Under the pieces are notes generated by a model, which searched no databases, was not told where the DNA came from, and was given only the letters and a program-made list of their open reading frames with translations. From the IMG/VR virus record IMGVR_UViG_3300037521_000201, positions 1-38,161 of that record: a DNA stretch of 38,161 nucleotides, one strand, 5' to 3'. Made by a program: the position numbers and the translations under genes. Source of the stretch: a virus. This document shows positions 5,896-14,730 of this stretch, piece by piece (positions within the stretch are counted from its first letter, which is position 1; every line of letters starts with the position of its first letter).

Positions 5896-6531
5896 CTATC
5901 TAGGGATATGCTCCAAGCTTAATCTACCATCTAAAACAACAGGTATTCCATAATCGCGGAGCTTTAAGCAAAAACCGATATCATCAAATACAGTATCCAT
6001 ATAGCGGCCCCGATCCTCAGGTACTTTAATAGTGCGAGATTCAATCCAAGGATACTCAATTTTTTTTAACAGATCCCTACTAATTAAACAAAAGCCAAAG
6101 CCGCCGAAATATTCGGTTCCTTCGTAAATCCTGTTTGTGCCTGGGTCTATGTGGTTATCATAATTTGAACAGCCGGGAAACCCTTCTAAATACTTACCGC
6201 CGACCATTTTACCGCTCATCTTGTTACCTGGCTTGTATGGATAAAGCCCAAATACAACAGGTTTTTGCAATTCATACATTTTAATAAAATCGTCAAACGT
6301 GCCTACTACGTCAGAATCCCAAAACAGACAATAATCGATTGAACTATCAAAAGGCACGTTTTCAGCACTACCCCAAAGAAGATCGTTTCTAGCCCTTAAT
6401 ACGTCAGCGCTTTCGATAGATTGACCAATGAACTTGATACCGTTCCATTCTTTTGGGAAATTAGATATTGCTTGAATAGTCTCTTGGACCATATCATTTT
6501 TATTAAGTACGCATATTTTAACTACGATCAT
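5896..6531 (-). CDS. Glycosyltransferase-like protein (GT-A fold)
   Basis: A 211-aa protein. FWDSDV (residues 70-75) is a DxD-type metal/nucleotide-sugar motif preceded by a hydrophobic strand. FGGFGFCLISRDLL (about 143-156) and DTVFDDIGFCLKLRDYG (about 179-195) match the later acceptor and acidic motifs of GT2-like enzymes, and LEHIPR closes it. Residues 45-52 (LRARNDLL) resemble the 'R.N.L' helix common in such phage proteins. It is last in the tail operon and overlaps the fibre gene by four bases. It might glycosylate a virion protein or alter host surface sugars; the target cannot be read from sequence. Confidence 0.7.
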   Translation of the reverse strand: MIVVKICVLNKNDMVQETIQAISNFPKEWNGIKFIGQSIESADVLRARNDLLWGSAENVPFDSSIDYCLFWDSDVVGTFDDFIKMYELQKPVVFGLYPYKPGNKMSGKMVGGKYLEGFPGCSNYDNHIDPGTNRIYEGTEYFGGFGFCLISRDLLKKIEYPWIESRTIKVPEDRGRYMDTVFDDIGFCLKLRDYGIPVVLDGRLSLEHIPR

Positions 6532-7958
6532 ACTTTGCGATCCCCGAATTGATTTCCGTGGCCCATATATTGAAGAGTCCAGTTTACATCGTGACCGATT
6601 AAACCGGGTAAATATGCTGTTAAATTGCCTGATCCAATAGAAAAATTAATACTACCACTAGCCCCGTCAATATCATTGAAAAATGATAATTGGGATTGAC
6701 CTAAAATTGTTCTAGTACCCCCGTCCGATCGCACCGCCACATGATAAATTGCAGAAAAAGAAGCGCTTAAATCGGTTTTTAGTCCGTTAACAAAAACCAA
6801 ATAAGTTGAAACACCATCGTCAACACTACCGCCGATATCAAAATCAACCGTGCCTGAAGTATTAGTCCCTAGCGTTGTCGCGGTCCTAGTTGTATCAATG
6901 GATATTCTATTTGAATCAGTCCATCGTTCCTGAGTGCCTTCTGTAAAAGGATTAGGAGAAACTCCCTGGCCTCCTCCAATATCAAGCCTTTCTGTGATCC
7001 TAGCGTCTGATAAATCGTTAAATTGAAGCCCTCGAAGAAAAAGCGGGTCTGGTCCACTAAAATAACCTGATCTATCTGTTGTTACGCCTGGGGGTATTGA
7101 TTTCATATCACCCCGACCCGTAACCCTAAGAGCGCCACCTGGACCAAAAGCCTCACCCTCAACAGTACCGCCAAACCTCTCTGTAACAAAGTTATCTAAA
7201 GCGAAGTTTCCAGAAACCGCGCTCGTTACTTCAATTTTGAAAGGAGCTTCACTTTCATTAGTAGATTTAAAATAAACCTCTTTACCGTTGCCGACAGAAG
7301 TATCCAAAACAATCACCTCGGTAGAGGTTTCCGAAGAAAGGGATAGTACACCGACAAAAGAAGAAAAAACTACATCATAAGTGAATTTATACCATGTATT
7401 CGGGTACATTCTTTCAGGTTTATTATTTTCTGAAATCTGCGAAGCCTCAGAGGATCCGGCAAAAAAATTATAACCCAACTGTGAGCCAGACCCAATGGTA
7501 AAACCGCCAACAAGAACCCAAAGAGAACTAGAGTCAAAACCACCGTCATTGATAAAATTACCGCCTACAGGGCTTGAGCGGTCTTGAACGTGGAAATTAC
7601 CACTAAATATTGATAGCAATTCCTCTGAAGTGTAACCGCCGAAAGCTGTGTCATCTGGTGAAATTGTTATTTTCTCACCATCTACTAAACGAATACCGCC
7701 GACGCTATCAAGTGAAAGAAGTTTTCCAGAACTCATTAGGATATTCAAAAGAAAGGTTTTTGAACCGTTTATTGTCTGGGCCCCTTCGATTAAAACCTGT
7801 TTGGTATCATCAGACCAATATTTAAGAGCGCCACCTGGCAATTTAGCGACTTGTCTATTGTCTACGTTTTCAACGCCTTTTTGCTTCTCTTTGAGATTGG
7901 CCGCCAAAGCCGCCGGAGTATCGAAATACCTGATTATATCTTCAAAATCGTTTGCCAT
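6528..7958 (-). CDS. Tail fibre / receptor-binding protein candidate
   Basis: A 476-aa protein. The N-terminus (NDFEDIIRYFDTPAALAANL) is helical and likely the virion anchor. The rest is Gly/Ser/Thr-rich beta sequence. A middle domain (about 125-260) has the look of a carbohydrate-binding module: FINDGGFDSSSLWVL, then WYKFTYDVV and FALDNFVTE. A C-terminal region is Asp/Gly-rich. Its place downstream of the 1101-aa tip protein and before a glycosyltransferase fits a distal fibre that contacts the host. Confidence 0.6.
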   Translation of the reverse strand: MANDFEDIIRYFDTPAALAANLKEKQKGVENVDNRQVAKLPGGALKYWSDDTKQVLIEGAQTINGSKTFLLNILMSSGKLLSLDSVGGIRLVDGEKITISPDDTAFGGYTSEELLSIFSGNFHVQDRSSPVGGNFINDGGFDSSSLWVLVGGFTIGSGSQLGYNFFAGSSEASQISENNKPERMYPNTWYKFTYDVVFSSFVGVLSLSSETSTEVIVLDTSVGNGKEVYFKSTNESEAPFKIEVTSAVSGNFALDNFVTERFGGTVEGEAFGPGGALRVTGRGDMKSIPPGVTTDRSGYFSGPDPLFLRGLQFNDLSDARITERLDIGGGQGVSPNPFTEGTQERWTDSNRISIDTTRTATTLGTNTSGTVDFDIGGSVDDGVSTYLVFVNGLKTDLSASFSAIYHVAVRSDGGTRTILGQSQLSFFNDIDGASGSINFSIGSGNLTAYLPGLIGHDVNWTLQYMGHGNQFGDRKV

Positions 7959-7980
7959 AATAGTACCTCAATATAAATTT

Positions 7981-10900
7981 TTAACAATCCGATGGCTCTG
8001 TAATCGTATCGGGATTGGTTCCAAGTTCTGTTATCGTGTCTGGGCTCGTTCCTGTTTCAATTATTAAGCAGCCCCTAATATCTTCAATATCAGACGGTAT
8101 AAGGGTCAATTCTAAAATAATAGTATCAGTGGGGGGGTTGATCTTAATTTTGCTTATATACCCCTCTTTCTGTTCGCCTGCCGTGTGTTTTTTATCTCTG
8201 AAGGTCGTAAAATCCAATAACTCTAATTCTGCGTGTTCTGGTGTTATTGGAATGTGAAAATTGGCTATTTCCTTTTGTCTTGTAGACCATTCGACTATGT
8301 GTTCAAGCAGCATTACCGGACTAGAATACATTCCAGGGTCGGCTTTGAAGTTTGATTCATCCACAAACCATCTGCAATCGCCTAATCTTTTAGGTAACGG
8401 ATTAACAACCAAAGTCTTTAAATAAGCTTGGTGGCAAGCGTTCCACATCTCAGAGGATCGGTTGTAGTCAGTCATTCCACCGGCGAAAGTAGTCCACAAT
8501 TTAACCCTAGTTGAGTGAATCCTCATTGTGATAGGTCCAGTTTCCTCATCGCCATCCATAAAGCCAGATAAGTTTTCAAATGAAACTTGAATTTCGGCGG
8601 CTTGAACTGAAACTATTTCACCATAATCTATAATACCGTTTTCAGCTTCATAAGATACGATTAAGCCCACAATAGCAAACTCAGAAGGCAAAGCAGCCCA
8701 CTGGACAAGTACTTCAGAGCTTCCATTGGTATCAATAGAGAATACAGCTTTTATGGCCGCAGAATCTTCAAAATCGTTAGCGCCATCTGTTGAAAGGTGT
8801 CTTTCTGGGAAACTATCTTCATCTACTTTCTTGATAAAAACTGATTTTTCAAACCTTTTAGCGGGCTCATTCCATTCATAATTTATTTCAAATTCATTAT
8901 ATACTTGATTGATATCTGATAGAATTATAGGGCTGATTGTGCCTTGAACTATGTTTCCGCTTGTATCGGAAAATTCAGCCACGGGATCAGTAAAATCTCT
9001 AAATGCTTTTAATTTTCTTTTCCCGCTTCTGCCTGGGAAAATTCCCACAAATGATTGTTGAGCCATTTCTTTTAAATAATTAAAACTTTTGGCTCTCTCT
9101 GTTATCTGCCTACCCGCGCCCCAGTTTTTTCTCGAATCAATACCGGTTAAGTCGAAATCATCCCCATCAGTTAAGCCATCGTATGACTCTAATATCTTGA
9201 GAAAAATATTATATAGGTTTGTGGTCGGCTCATCGCTTATATCCGTACGCTCGCCGATTGTCTTGATAAAAATATCATCGTTTATAATGTTAATTTCTTT
9301 TTCACCGGCGAAACAAACCTCATTTACAGTAATAGTTATGTTGTTACCTGGACCCGTCAATTCGTGGCCACTCCCAAAAGTAACCTCTAACGTGGGTACC
9401 GCTCGAAATGCGACTTTTGAGTCATAAACATCGGATATATTTAACTGTTCTTTTTTTATTCCAAATAGTAAAGGGTTGTTTTCGCTATCACCGTAATATA
9501 TAGGAGGTATTAAATCAAATGATTTTATTTCCGAAGCCGTAAAGTTACCGGTAGACATTGCGATATTTCTTGATATGATCTCATCTTTATACCTTATCAA
9601 AAGTCGCCCATTCAAGTCATAGAACGCAATTCCTATTTCCTGATCCACCTCTTCAACAGAGGCGGACTCAGATTGAACGGTCCAATTTCCTAACACATAA
9701 AATTTATCATAATTCGCATTTAACATTTCATCCGGTAAATCAAACAATATATTACAACTAAATCGACTATTTTGTCCTGGTGCTATTTGTTGAAAAACGG
9801 CAGAATTACCGGTAAGTGGGTCTTTGTCTATTACGTTTGGTACGTCCTCATTTATCGGCGGGAAATCATCAGAGACTAAAGATCCTGGTTTGGTAAAATC
9901 TAAAGCGCGTATTCTGTAAGCTCTTTTAGGTGTAAAAGGAAATAGTTTTACAAAAGACCCATCGTTTCCGGTAACATCGGTAAACGCCGTTATTCCTGGG
10001 AACCCATAAGAATTAATATCATCTTCGCTAGATTTTCCTATTATCTCAGACACATCCACATAATCAAATTGATCTTTATCAAAATAAGAAAGCTGTTTTG
10101 TGTCTCCAAAATTATCATTTGGAAAATCTGTTATTTTTTCATTTGACACTATGTAAGAATTTTCAAAATCAAAAACCTCTACCCACGTCCCTAATTCTGC
10201 TCCCGCTGCGTTTGGGGGCACCGGTGTTATTGTAGATTCATCTGTTTTAGCGTCAATTTCTAAAGTTACATGCCGCTCACCACTTGGAAAGGTTGTCACA
10301 CCTTGGATTCTTGTTATTTTAAAAGCCTCTTCACTAGCCCCCGCTAAAACAAATTTCAAAAACTTACCTAAGAAAATAGACTCTTCGTTTTTAAGCTTGC
10401 CCACGTTTATTTGTACTAGTACTTCGGTTATATTACCGCTTCCATCCTCTGTTGTATCGTAAGCACTTACCTGAGCGATCATGCGGTCTTGACCGTTAGT
10501 TCTCGCAATGACTAAAGGCTCGCTAGTAACTTGGATATTTAAAAGTTTAGCGTTGTTTTGATAACCAAAAGTAACTGGAATTGGCTTTCCGATTGTTTTT
10601 TTTAATATGCCTGAAAAAGAGGTTTCGTTTGCTGTTTGAGGCGGTAAAACCTTATGAGCATTTTGGAAGTTATCCTGACAAATAAGGTCGATTTTAGTTT
10701 CATTATAAGAATATTTTTGAACTATTCCCGTCCAAACATTATAAAAAACATTGTCTATCACCACATAATAACGAATAGTACGGTTTAACATAAAGAATTT
10801 TTCATCGTCAATTATATCAAAAAGCGGTTGCCCCTCGAAAGTACCGGATTCAATCTTTATGTTGTCCAGTGAGAAATTTACACCAGACAAAGAGCCATAG

Positions 10901-11286
10901 TCACCCGAGGTAAGTACGTTTATAATCCTCACTGGGCTACCTAGAGAGCCTCTAGAAGAGATAACACCCTCGCCCCACTTGATTGCATTAGCTGTGCTTA
11001 GTTCGCCGGTAGGGACCACCGTAGACCCATCGTAATTAGGCCGACCTGTTATTATACGAAAAGCAGAACCACCGGCCCCGCCATTAAGCAAAGCATCGTT
11101 AAATAAACCAATTACTGGTTCGTCGGGAATATCGGTATTGTCAGATATGTCAATTTCAATTGCGTAATTTATTACGTGTGAGGTTGATACCGGCGGAAGG
11201 TCGCCAGAGATCATCGACTCGACTATCTGGCGGTCATAATACTCGTTTGGGTTGGCTTTTAAACCTGACGGTTCTATTTCAGCCAT
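7981..11286 (-). CDS. Large tail-tip / baseplate-hub protein
   Basis: A 1101-aa protein, the largest in the genome. The N-terminal 200 residues read as a beta-rich virion domain (YYVVIDNVFYNVWTGIVQ). A central region (about 700-830) with ILESYDGLTDGDDFDL and FVGIFPGRSGKRKLKAFRD resembles the hub-type domains of siphovirus tip proteins. Near the C-terminus, SPDTITELGTNPDTITEPSDC carries two copies of a short PDTITE repeat. It lies far downstream of the tape measure, as tip proteins do in noncontractile-tail phages. The exact family is not certain. Confidence 0.6.
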   Translation of the reverse strand: MAEIEPSGLKANPNEYYDRQIVESMISGDLPPVSTSHVINYAIEIDISDNTDIPDEPVIGLFNDALLNGGAGGSAFRIITGRPNYDGSTVVPTGELSTANAIKWGEGVISSRGSLGSPVRIINVLTSGDYGSLSGVNFSLDNIKIESGTFEGQPLFDIIDDEKFFMLNRTIRYYVVIDNVFYNVWTGIVQKYSYNETKIDLICQDNFQNAHKVLPPQTANETSFSGILKKTIGKPIPVTFGYQNNAKLLNIQVTSEPLVIARTNGQDRMIAQVSAYDTTEDGSGNITEVLVQINVGKLKNEESIFLGKFLKFVLAGASEEAFKITRIQGVTTFPSGERHVTLEIDAKTDESTITPVPPNAAGAELGTWVEVFDFENSYIVSNEKITDFPNDNFGDTKQLSYFDKDQFDYVDVSEIIGKSSEDDINSYGFPGITAFTDVTGNDGSFVKLFPFTPKRAYRIRALDFTKPGSLVSDDFPPINEDVPNVIDKDPLTGNSAVFQQIAPGQNSRFSCNILFDLPDEMLNANYDKFYVLGNWTVQSESASVEEVDQEIGIAFYDLNGRLLIRYKDEIISRNIAMSTGNFTASEIKSFDLIPPIYYGDSENNPLLFGIKKEQLNISDVYDSKVAFRAVPTLEVTFGSGHELTGPGNNITITVNEVCFAGEKEINIINDDIFIKTIGERTDISDEPTTNLYNIFLKILESYDGLTDGDDFDLTGIDSRKNWGAGRQITERAKSFNYLKEMAQQSFVGIFPGRSGKRKLKAFRDFTDPVAEFSDTSGNIVQGTISPIILSDINQVYNEFEINYEWNEPAKRFEKSVFIKKVDEDSFPERHLSTDGANDFEDSAAIKAVFSIDTNGSSEVLVQWAALPSEFAIVGLIVSYEAENGIIDYGEIVSVQAAEIQVSFENLSGFMDGDEETGPITMRIHSTRVKLWTTFAGGMTDYNRSSEMWNACHQAYLKTLVVNPLPKRLGDCRWFVDESNFKADPGMYSSPVMLLEHIVEWSTRQKEIANFHIPITPEHAELELLDFTTFRDKKHTAGEQKEGYISKIKINPPTDTIILELTLIPSDIEDIRGCLIIETGTSPDTITELGTNPDTITEPSDC

Positions 11287-12081
11287 TTAATCCGCCATTA
11301 TGAATCGTATTTTCTTAGTCCTAGCACCTGGGGCGCTGAATTTATAAGCAATAGACTTTCCATTCGTGTCGGCAGCGGATAAATCGATTTTGTAATCACC
11401 ATCGCTTATCTCGGTCGCCGGCGTATTAGTCATAGACACATAAGCCCCGCCGTCAATCGACCTTTCGCAAAGAGGTGTTTTCAATAAAGCCGGTGACACA
11501 TCGTCAGACTCTAAAACAAGGCCAAAAGTAAGATTAGGGAAAGCTGTATTTTTCTGAAGTGTTTCGGGTAAATTATCCGTTTTACCTTTAATATCATCCA
11601 ATTTAGTACTAGAGGTCGCTTGATTTGCGATGATAGTATCTTGTTTAGATTCAGTGGCGTCACCAAAACCAGTGGCACTTTGCCAAGACCCGGATCCGTG
11701 AGCTGACTCTAAATCCGCTAATATTGTAGATATAATGGTGGACGAATCAATAAAGGCTGGTATTGTTCCGTCCTCTCTAGAGTTTGTATTTACCGCCTGA
11801 TTGCCTACAATCACCTTATGGATCTCGTAAGTTTCCTCTGTAAGGTCGGCCCCACCGTTAGATGTGAAACGCCAAAGACCGTCGGCGATATGCACTAAAT
11901 TCACAAAAAGCTCACCAACAGAAGTGAAAGTCCCGGGGCCATTATCTAAATATCTATTGTTCGATACTTTCCTGATAGACACTTGAGCCGTTGATAAACC
12001 CGAAGTAATACCAACCTTTTGATTGTTTTGTAGCTCCAGGCTTACGGCGACATTTGATCCGCTTCTCTTGATAACACTCAT
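11287..12081 (-). CDS. Minor tail / fibre-like structural protein
   Basis: A 264-aa protein. The N-terminal half is beta-rich. A linker (about 125-175) contains DLESAHGSGSWQSATGF and then DATESKQDTIIANQ, a segment style recurrent in phage tail proteins with coiled-coil stems. The C-terminal 80 residues form a separate beta domain ending in KIRFIMAD. It is encoded one base after the tip gene start in the same operon. A structural role is inferred from composition and position. Confidence 0.5.
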   Translation of the reverse strand: MSVIKRSGSNVAVSLELQNNQKVGITSGLSTAQVSIRKVSNNRYLDNGPGTFTSVGELFVNLVHIADGLWRFTSNGGADLTEETYEIHKVIVGNQAVNTNSREDGTIPAFIDSSTIISTILADLESAHGSGSWQSATGFGDATESKQDTIIANQATSSTKLDDIKGKTDNLPETLQKNTAFPNLTFGLVLESDDVSPALLKTPLCERSIDGGAYVSMTNTPATEISDGDYKIDLSAADTNGKSIAYKFSAPGARTKKIRFIMAD

Positions 12082-12093
12082 AATTAAACCTTT

Positions 12094-12660
12094 TTACCTG
12101 TCGTCAGTTATTGCGTCCACTGCAGCTTCATCGACAGCATCATTAACTTGAATCTTTATATCTCTGCCAGTATCTAAATGGGATTTTTTAGTGCCTAGCC
12201 CGTCTAAATGGTAAGCGTTTAGTTCTGACGTACTATTTACATCGTACCCATAATCGTCATCTTGAGTTATTGTAAGCGGATAATTAATAGCACCCACCTC
12301 AGAACTAGCGGATTTAGCCCCAGTACCATTTATTTGGGCCTCTGGAGAAAGAGAGAATTTTTTTCCATTATGCGTAAAACCATTGGAAATTAACTTACTT
12401 GTTTTAACATCAATTTTTTTCTTTCTCTTCTTCTTGTATCCGACAAGTTTTTCAGGTGCCGTTTCTACAACAGTTTCCCAAGACACTCCGTTCCATTTTT
12501 CATGGTCGGCAGTATCGTCATTTTTTTTGCAAGCTGCCGTGTAAGTAACATCAACTCTTTCGGTTTCATTAGCTGAATCGAACGATCCATCATTAGTAAA
12601 ATCACAAAACCCTTTTCTTAAAAGAACCCCAGTCGCAGTTTCAATTACTCCATTCATCAT
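12094..12660 (-). CDS. DUF4376-like tail protein
   Basis: A 188-aa protein. A basic run GYKKKRKKKIDVKT (about 74-87) is followed by SKLISNGFTHNGKKFSLS and SPEAQINGTGAKSAS. This is the 'I..GF.y.G..F....e.Q.n...a' pattern of DUF4376 domains found at the C-terminus of tail-fibre and fibre-assembly proteins. Its start overlaps the CxxCxxCC gene stop by four bases. It probably accompanies or attaches the fibres. Confidence 0.55.
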   Translation of the reverse strand: MMNGVIETATGVLLRKGFCDFTNDGSFDSANETERVDVTYTAACKKNDDTADHEKWNGVSWETVVETAPEKLVGYKKKRKKKIDVKTSKLISNGFTHNGKKFSLSPEAQINGTGAKSASSEVGAINYPLTITQDDDYGYDVNSTSELNAYHLDGLGTKKSHLDTGRDIKIQVNDAVDEAAVDAITDDR

Positions 12661-12986
12661 AAAAACCCCACCATGTTATTTTCTCTCATTTCTAAACATC
12701 GAGCAGAACCTTTTTCAAATTGCTTACATTTGTCTGGTCTAGTCGAATAAATTTCACACTTAACACTTTCGCCTATAACTCCGCTAAGAGCCTTACAACA
12801 AAATCCACCATTACAAGGTTTAAATCCCATGTGGTTTTTTTGCCATTCAAATTTAGATTTATATACATCAGGTATCTTGCCCCACTCATCATTAGTTGCG
12901 TAGACTCTTAAATTAATATCAGTCTTGTCAGTGCAGCAAATACCGCATGTAACACAATCAAGCTCTTCTAAGTTAGAGATTGTCAT
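12657..12986 (-). CDS. YkgJ-type CxxCxxCC cysteine-cluster protein
   Basis: A 109-aa protein. CVTCGICC (residues 11-18) gives the CxxCxxCC signature of the YkgJ family (putative Fe-S or zinc binding). Further Cys lie at 58, 63, 64, 77, 87 and 97, with CEIYSTRPDKCKQF matching the 'C.IY..RP..Cr.f' block of that family. All expected Cys are present, so it looks intact. The biochemical role of the family is poorly known. It overlaps the virion gene upstream by 14 bases and the DUF4376-like gene by four, and so is embedded in the tail operon. Confidence 0.85.
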   Translation of the reverse strand: MTISNLEELDCVTCGICCTDKTDINLRVYATNDEWGKIPDVYKSKFEWQKNHMGFKPCNGGFCCKALSGVIGESVKCEIYSTRPDKCKQFEKGSARCLEMRENNMVGFL

Positions 12987-13716
12987 GATACCCTATTACT
13001 GATAAATCTAATTCATCATCATTATCCTCAACTTGATAATCTAAACTTTGAGCTGCATTTGTTATCGGCTCTATGACCCCATACCCTTCTCTATTTTTAT
13101 CTCCTTGCAGGTGTATTTTAAATCCAAGATCCGTAAGAGAAGATCCTGTTGGCCGTAATGTTGCAAAATCATTTTTATCGTCTGCTTCATAATTAAAAGC
13201 TAATATCGGAGCTGTGGAAGTAACAGGCATAAACGCTGACAGGCTTACAGCAGTATAAGACGTTGCTGACCCATTTGTTAGCACTCGTAATGTAGTTTCG
13301 TTAGTCAAATAAACCATGCGCCTATTGTTAGCGTTACCTTCTTGCGTAAAGTTTAATATATTACTACTACTGTTATTTCTTACAGCTCCCACTCTTCTAA
13401 AATACTGGTAGCCTGCCGGCAATGTAGGGGTTGTTTGGTTTGTTGATAGTATGCCTGCGACCCCAGAAGAACCAGAAATAATATAACATGTGTAAAGCGT
13501 GTTTGCTGCTTCTGATCCTGTATCTAAGCCCCCTGCTCCTGAAGTGGAAATATCTACCGTTAGAGGGCTGGGATTTATAACATTGACAGAATCAGTGCTA
13601 TCTCTACATTCTCCGACCCCTATAGATATTTGCCCGCTATTTATCCTCGTCAGTTTTAAATAGTTAAAGTTTCCTGGGGGAAGTATTAAAGGATCGCCAC
13701 CAATTCTAGTACTCAT
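12973..13716 (-). CDS. Beta-rich tail/fibre-like virion protein
   Basis: A 247-aa protein, rich in Ser, Thr, Asn and Gly. LYTCYIISGSSGVAGILS and LPAGYQYFRRVGAVRNNSSS (about 80-120) are a block I associate with phage tail-fibre proteins. The start overlaps the small membrane-protein gene by four bases (ATGA). No enzymatic motif is seen. A structural role is inferred. Confidence 0.5.
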   Translation of the reverse strand: MSTRIGGDPLILPPGNFNYLKLTRINSGQISIGVGECRDSTDSVNVINPSPLTVDISTSGAGGLDTGSEAANTLYTCYIISGSSGVAGILSTNQTTPTLPAGYQYFRRVGAVRNNSSSNILNFTQEGNANNRRMVYLTNETTLRVLTNGSATSYTAVSLSAFMPVTSTAPILAFNYEADDKNDFATLRPTGSSLTDLGFKIHLQGDKNREGYGVIEPITNAAQSLDYQVEDNDDELDLSVIGYHDNL

Positions 13717-14027
13717 TTACGGACCTCAATTTTTAAAGAATCTATCTGGCTTTGTAAAAAGTCTAGTTTCTCGAAATGAACTGAATCAATTTTTTTCACA
13801 ATCGGCTTACCTTGGTTAATCACAATCTCTTTGACCGGGCCTCTAATTATTGGTAAAATAGTTTTTTGGCCTATAGGTATGATAACTAAAGTTGTAATAG
13901 TAGAACCGAAAAATAAGAAAGTACCCCCAACAGACACGACAACGCTCCAATTTTTCAGTAAAAGAGTAAAAAGCGACCAGATATAGGTAAACGCTTCTCT
14001 GTGTCCGATTTTCTTTTGATTAGTCAT
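13713..14027 (-). CDS. Small membrane protein, holin or spanin candidate
   Basis: A 104-aa protein. A positively charged N-terminus is followed by a hydrophobic region at about residues 27-53 (VVVSVGGTFLFFGSTITTLV), enough for one long or two short membrane segments. Then comes a soluble tail ending in a helix, EKLDFLQSQIDSLKIEVRK. It overlaps genes on both sides by four bases. Size and topology fit a holin- or spanin-like role, but the endolysin is far away across the terminal repeat, so the call is tentative. Confidence 0.55.
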   Translation of the reverse strand: MTNQKKIGHREAFTYIWSLFTLLLKNWSVVVSVGGTFLFFGSTITTLVIIPIGQKTILPIIRGPVKEIVINQGKPIVKKIDSVHFEKLDFLQSQIDSLKIEVRK

Positions 14028-14368
14028 TCCATTAATCCCGGTATTTTGTAAGGGTCAGTCCCGTCTTTTTGGATCAAGTAAATTAAACAGTTATTTATTC
14101 TAGTGAACCTTTTATCACCAACAGTTAAATTTTCTTGTATCTCTTTTACATCGTTTTTAACGCCTTGAACCTCATCTCCTATTCTGGTTTTAAAATCGAC
14201 CATATCTTTTTTGTCAACTTTTAGATTTAAAGCTTTGATTAAGTTTGTATGATTTAGTGTGTTCTTGTTGAATAAATAATTCCAACCCCAAGAAAAAGCT
14301 TTTTGAAAAACGGTCAAAGCAAATAAAATGAGCGCCACGGTCAAAGGGCTTATTGTTATTTCTTTCAT
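14024..14368 (-). CDS. Small membrane protein with coiled coil, holin/spanin candidate
   Basis: A 114-aa protein. Residues 5-24 form one N-terminal membrane helix (SPLTVALILFALTVFQKAFS), followed by a charged coiled-coil region (about 50-90: KVDKKDMVDFKTRIGDEVQ...) and a C-terminal tail. This shape is common among phage hemolysin XhlA-like and holin-associated proteins. It overlaps the receiver gene upstream and the other membrane-protein gene downstream by four bases each, so the three are probably translated together. Confidence 0.55.
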   Translation of the reverse strand: MKEITISPLTVALILFALTVFQKAFSWGWNYLFNKNTLNHTNLIKALNLKVDKKDMVDFKTRIGDEVQGVKNDVKEIQENLTVGDKRFTRINNCLIYLIQKDGTDPYKIPGLME

Positions 14369-14727
14369 TCATTTACCTCTAGCACTCCCATTTCAAATAA
14401 TACTCGCTCGATCTCAACTTTATCCGCTCCACCATCCAAAAAGTGCTTGCAGCCCCGCTGCTTTGTCCCAACCTCTGCCCCTGGGTCTAATAAATACGAC
14501 ATCACGACAGTTTTTTCCTTTTGCTCATCAGTCATTCTTTCGAGAACCCCAAAACCGTCTAGTATCGGCATTTGGAGGTCAAGAAATATTAGTTCATAAT
14601 CATTTTCTAAAAGCTTCAATCCTTGTACGCCATCATAGGCAGAGTCAAAGCTTATTTTGTTTTTAAATTTGTGCTTTAATACAGTATGATAATCCTTTTG
14701 GTCATTTATGATCAGAGCTTTCAACAT
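14365..14727 (-). CDS. Stand-alone response-regulator receiver (REC) domain protein
   Basis: A 120-aa protein, the length of one CheY-like receiver. Strand 1 ends in IINDQ, keeping Asp9 where most receivers have two acidic residues. FLDLQMPILDGFG puts the phosphoacceptor at Asp50. VVMSYL supplies the Ser77 switch residue. The usual Lys of the KP motif appears to be replaced (FLDGGADK, about 95-102), so phosphorylation chemistry may be altered. No output domain is present. It is first in an ATGA-linked chain with two membrane proteins and a virion protein. A receiver inside a tail operon is unusual. Confidence 0.85.
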   Translation of the reverse strand: MLKALIINDQKDYHTVLKHKFKNKISFDSAYDGVQGLKLLENDYELIFLDLQMPILDGFGVLERMTDEQKEKTVVMSYLLDPGAEVGTKQRGCKHFLDGGADKVEIERVLFEMGVLEVNE

Positions 14728-14730
14728 TTA

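Noticed and set aside
7648-8067. 139-codon rightward frame across the fibre/tip gene boundary
   Set aside because: Antisense to two well-supported genes; no start signal and shadow-like sequence.
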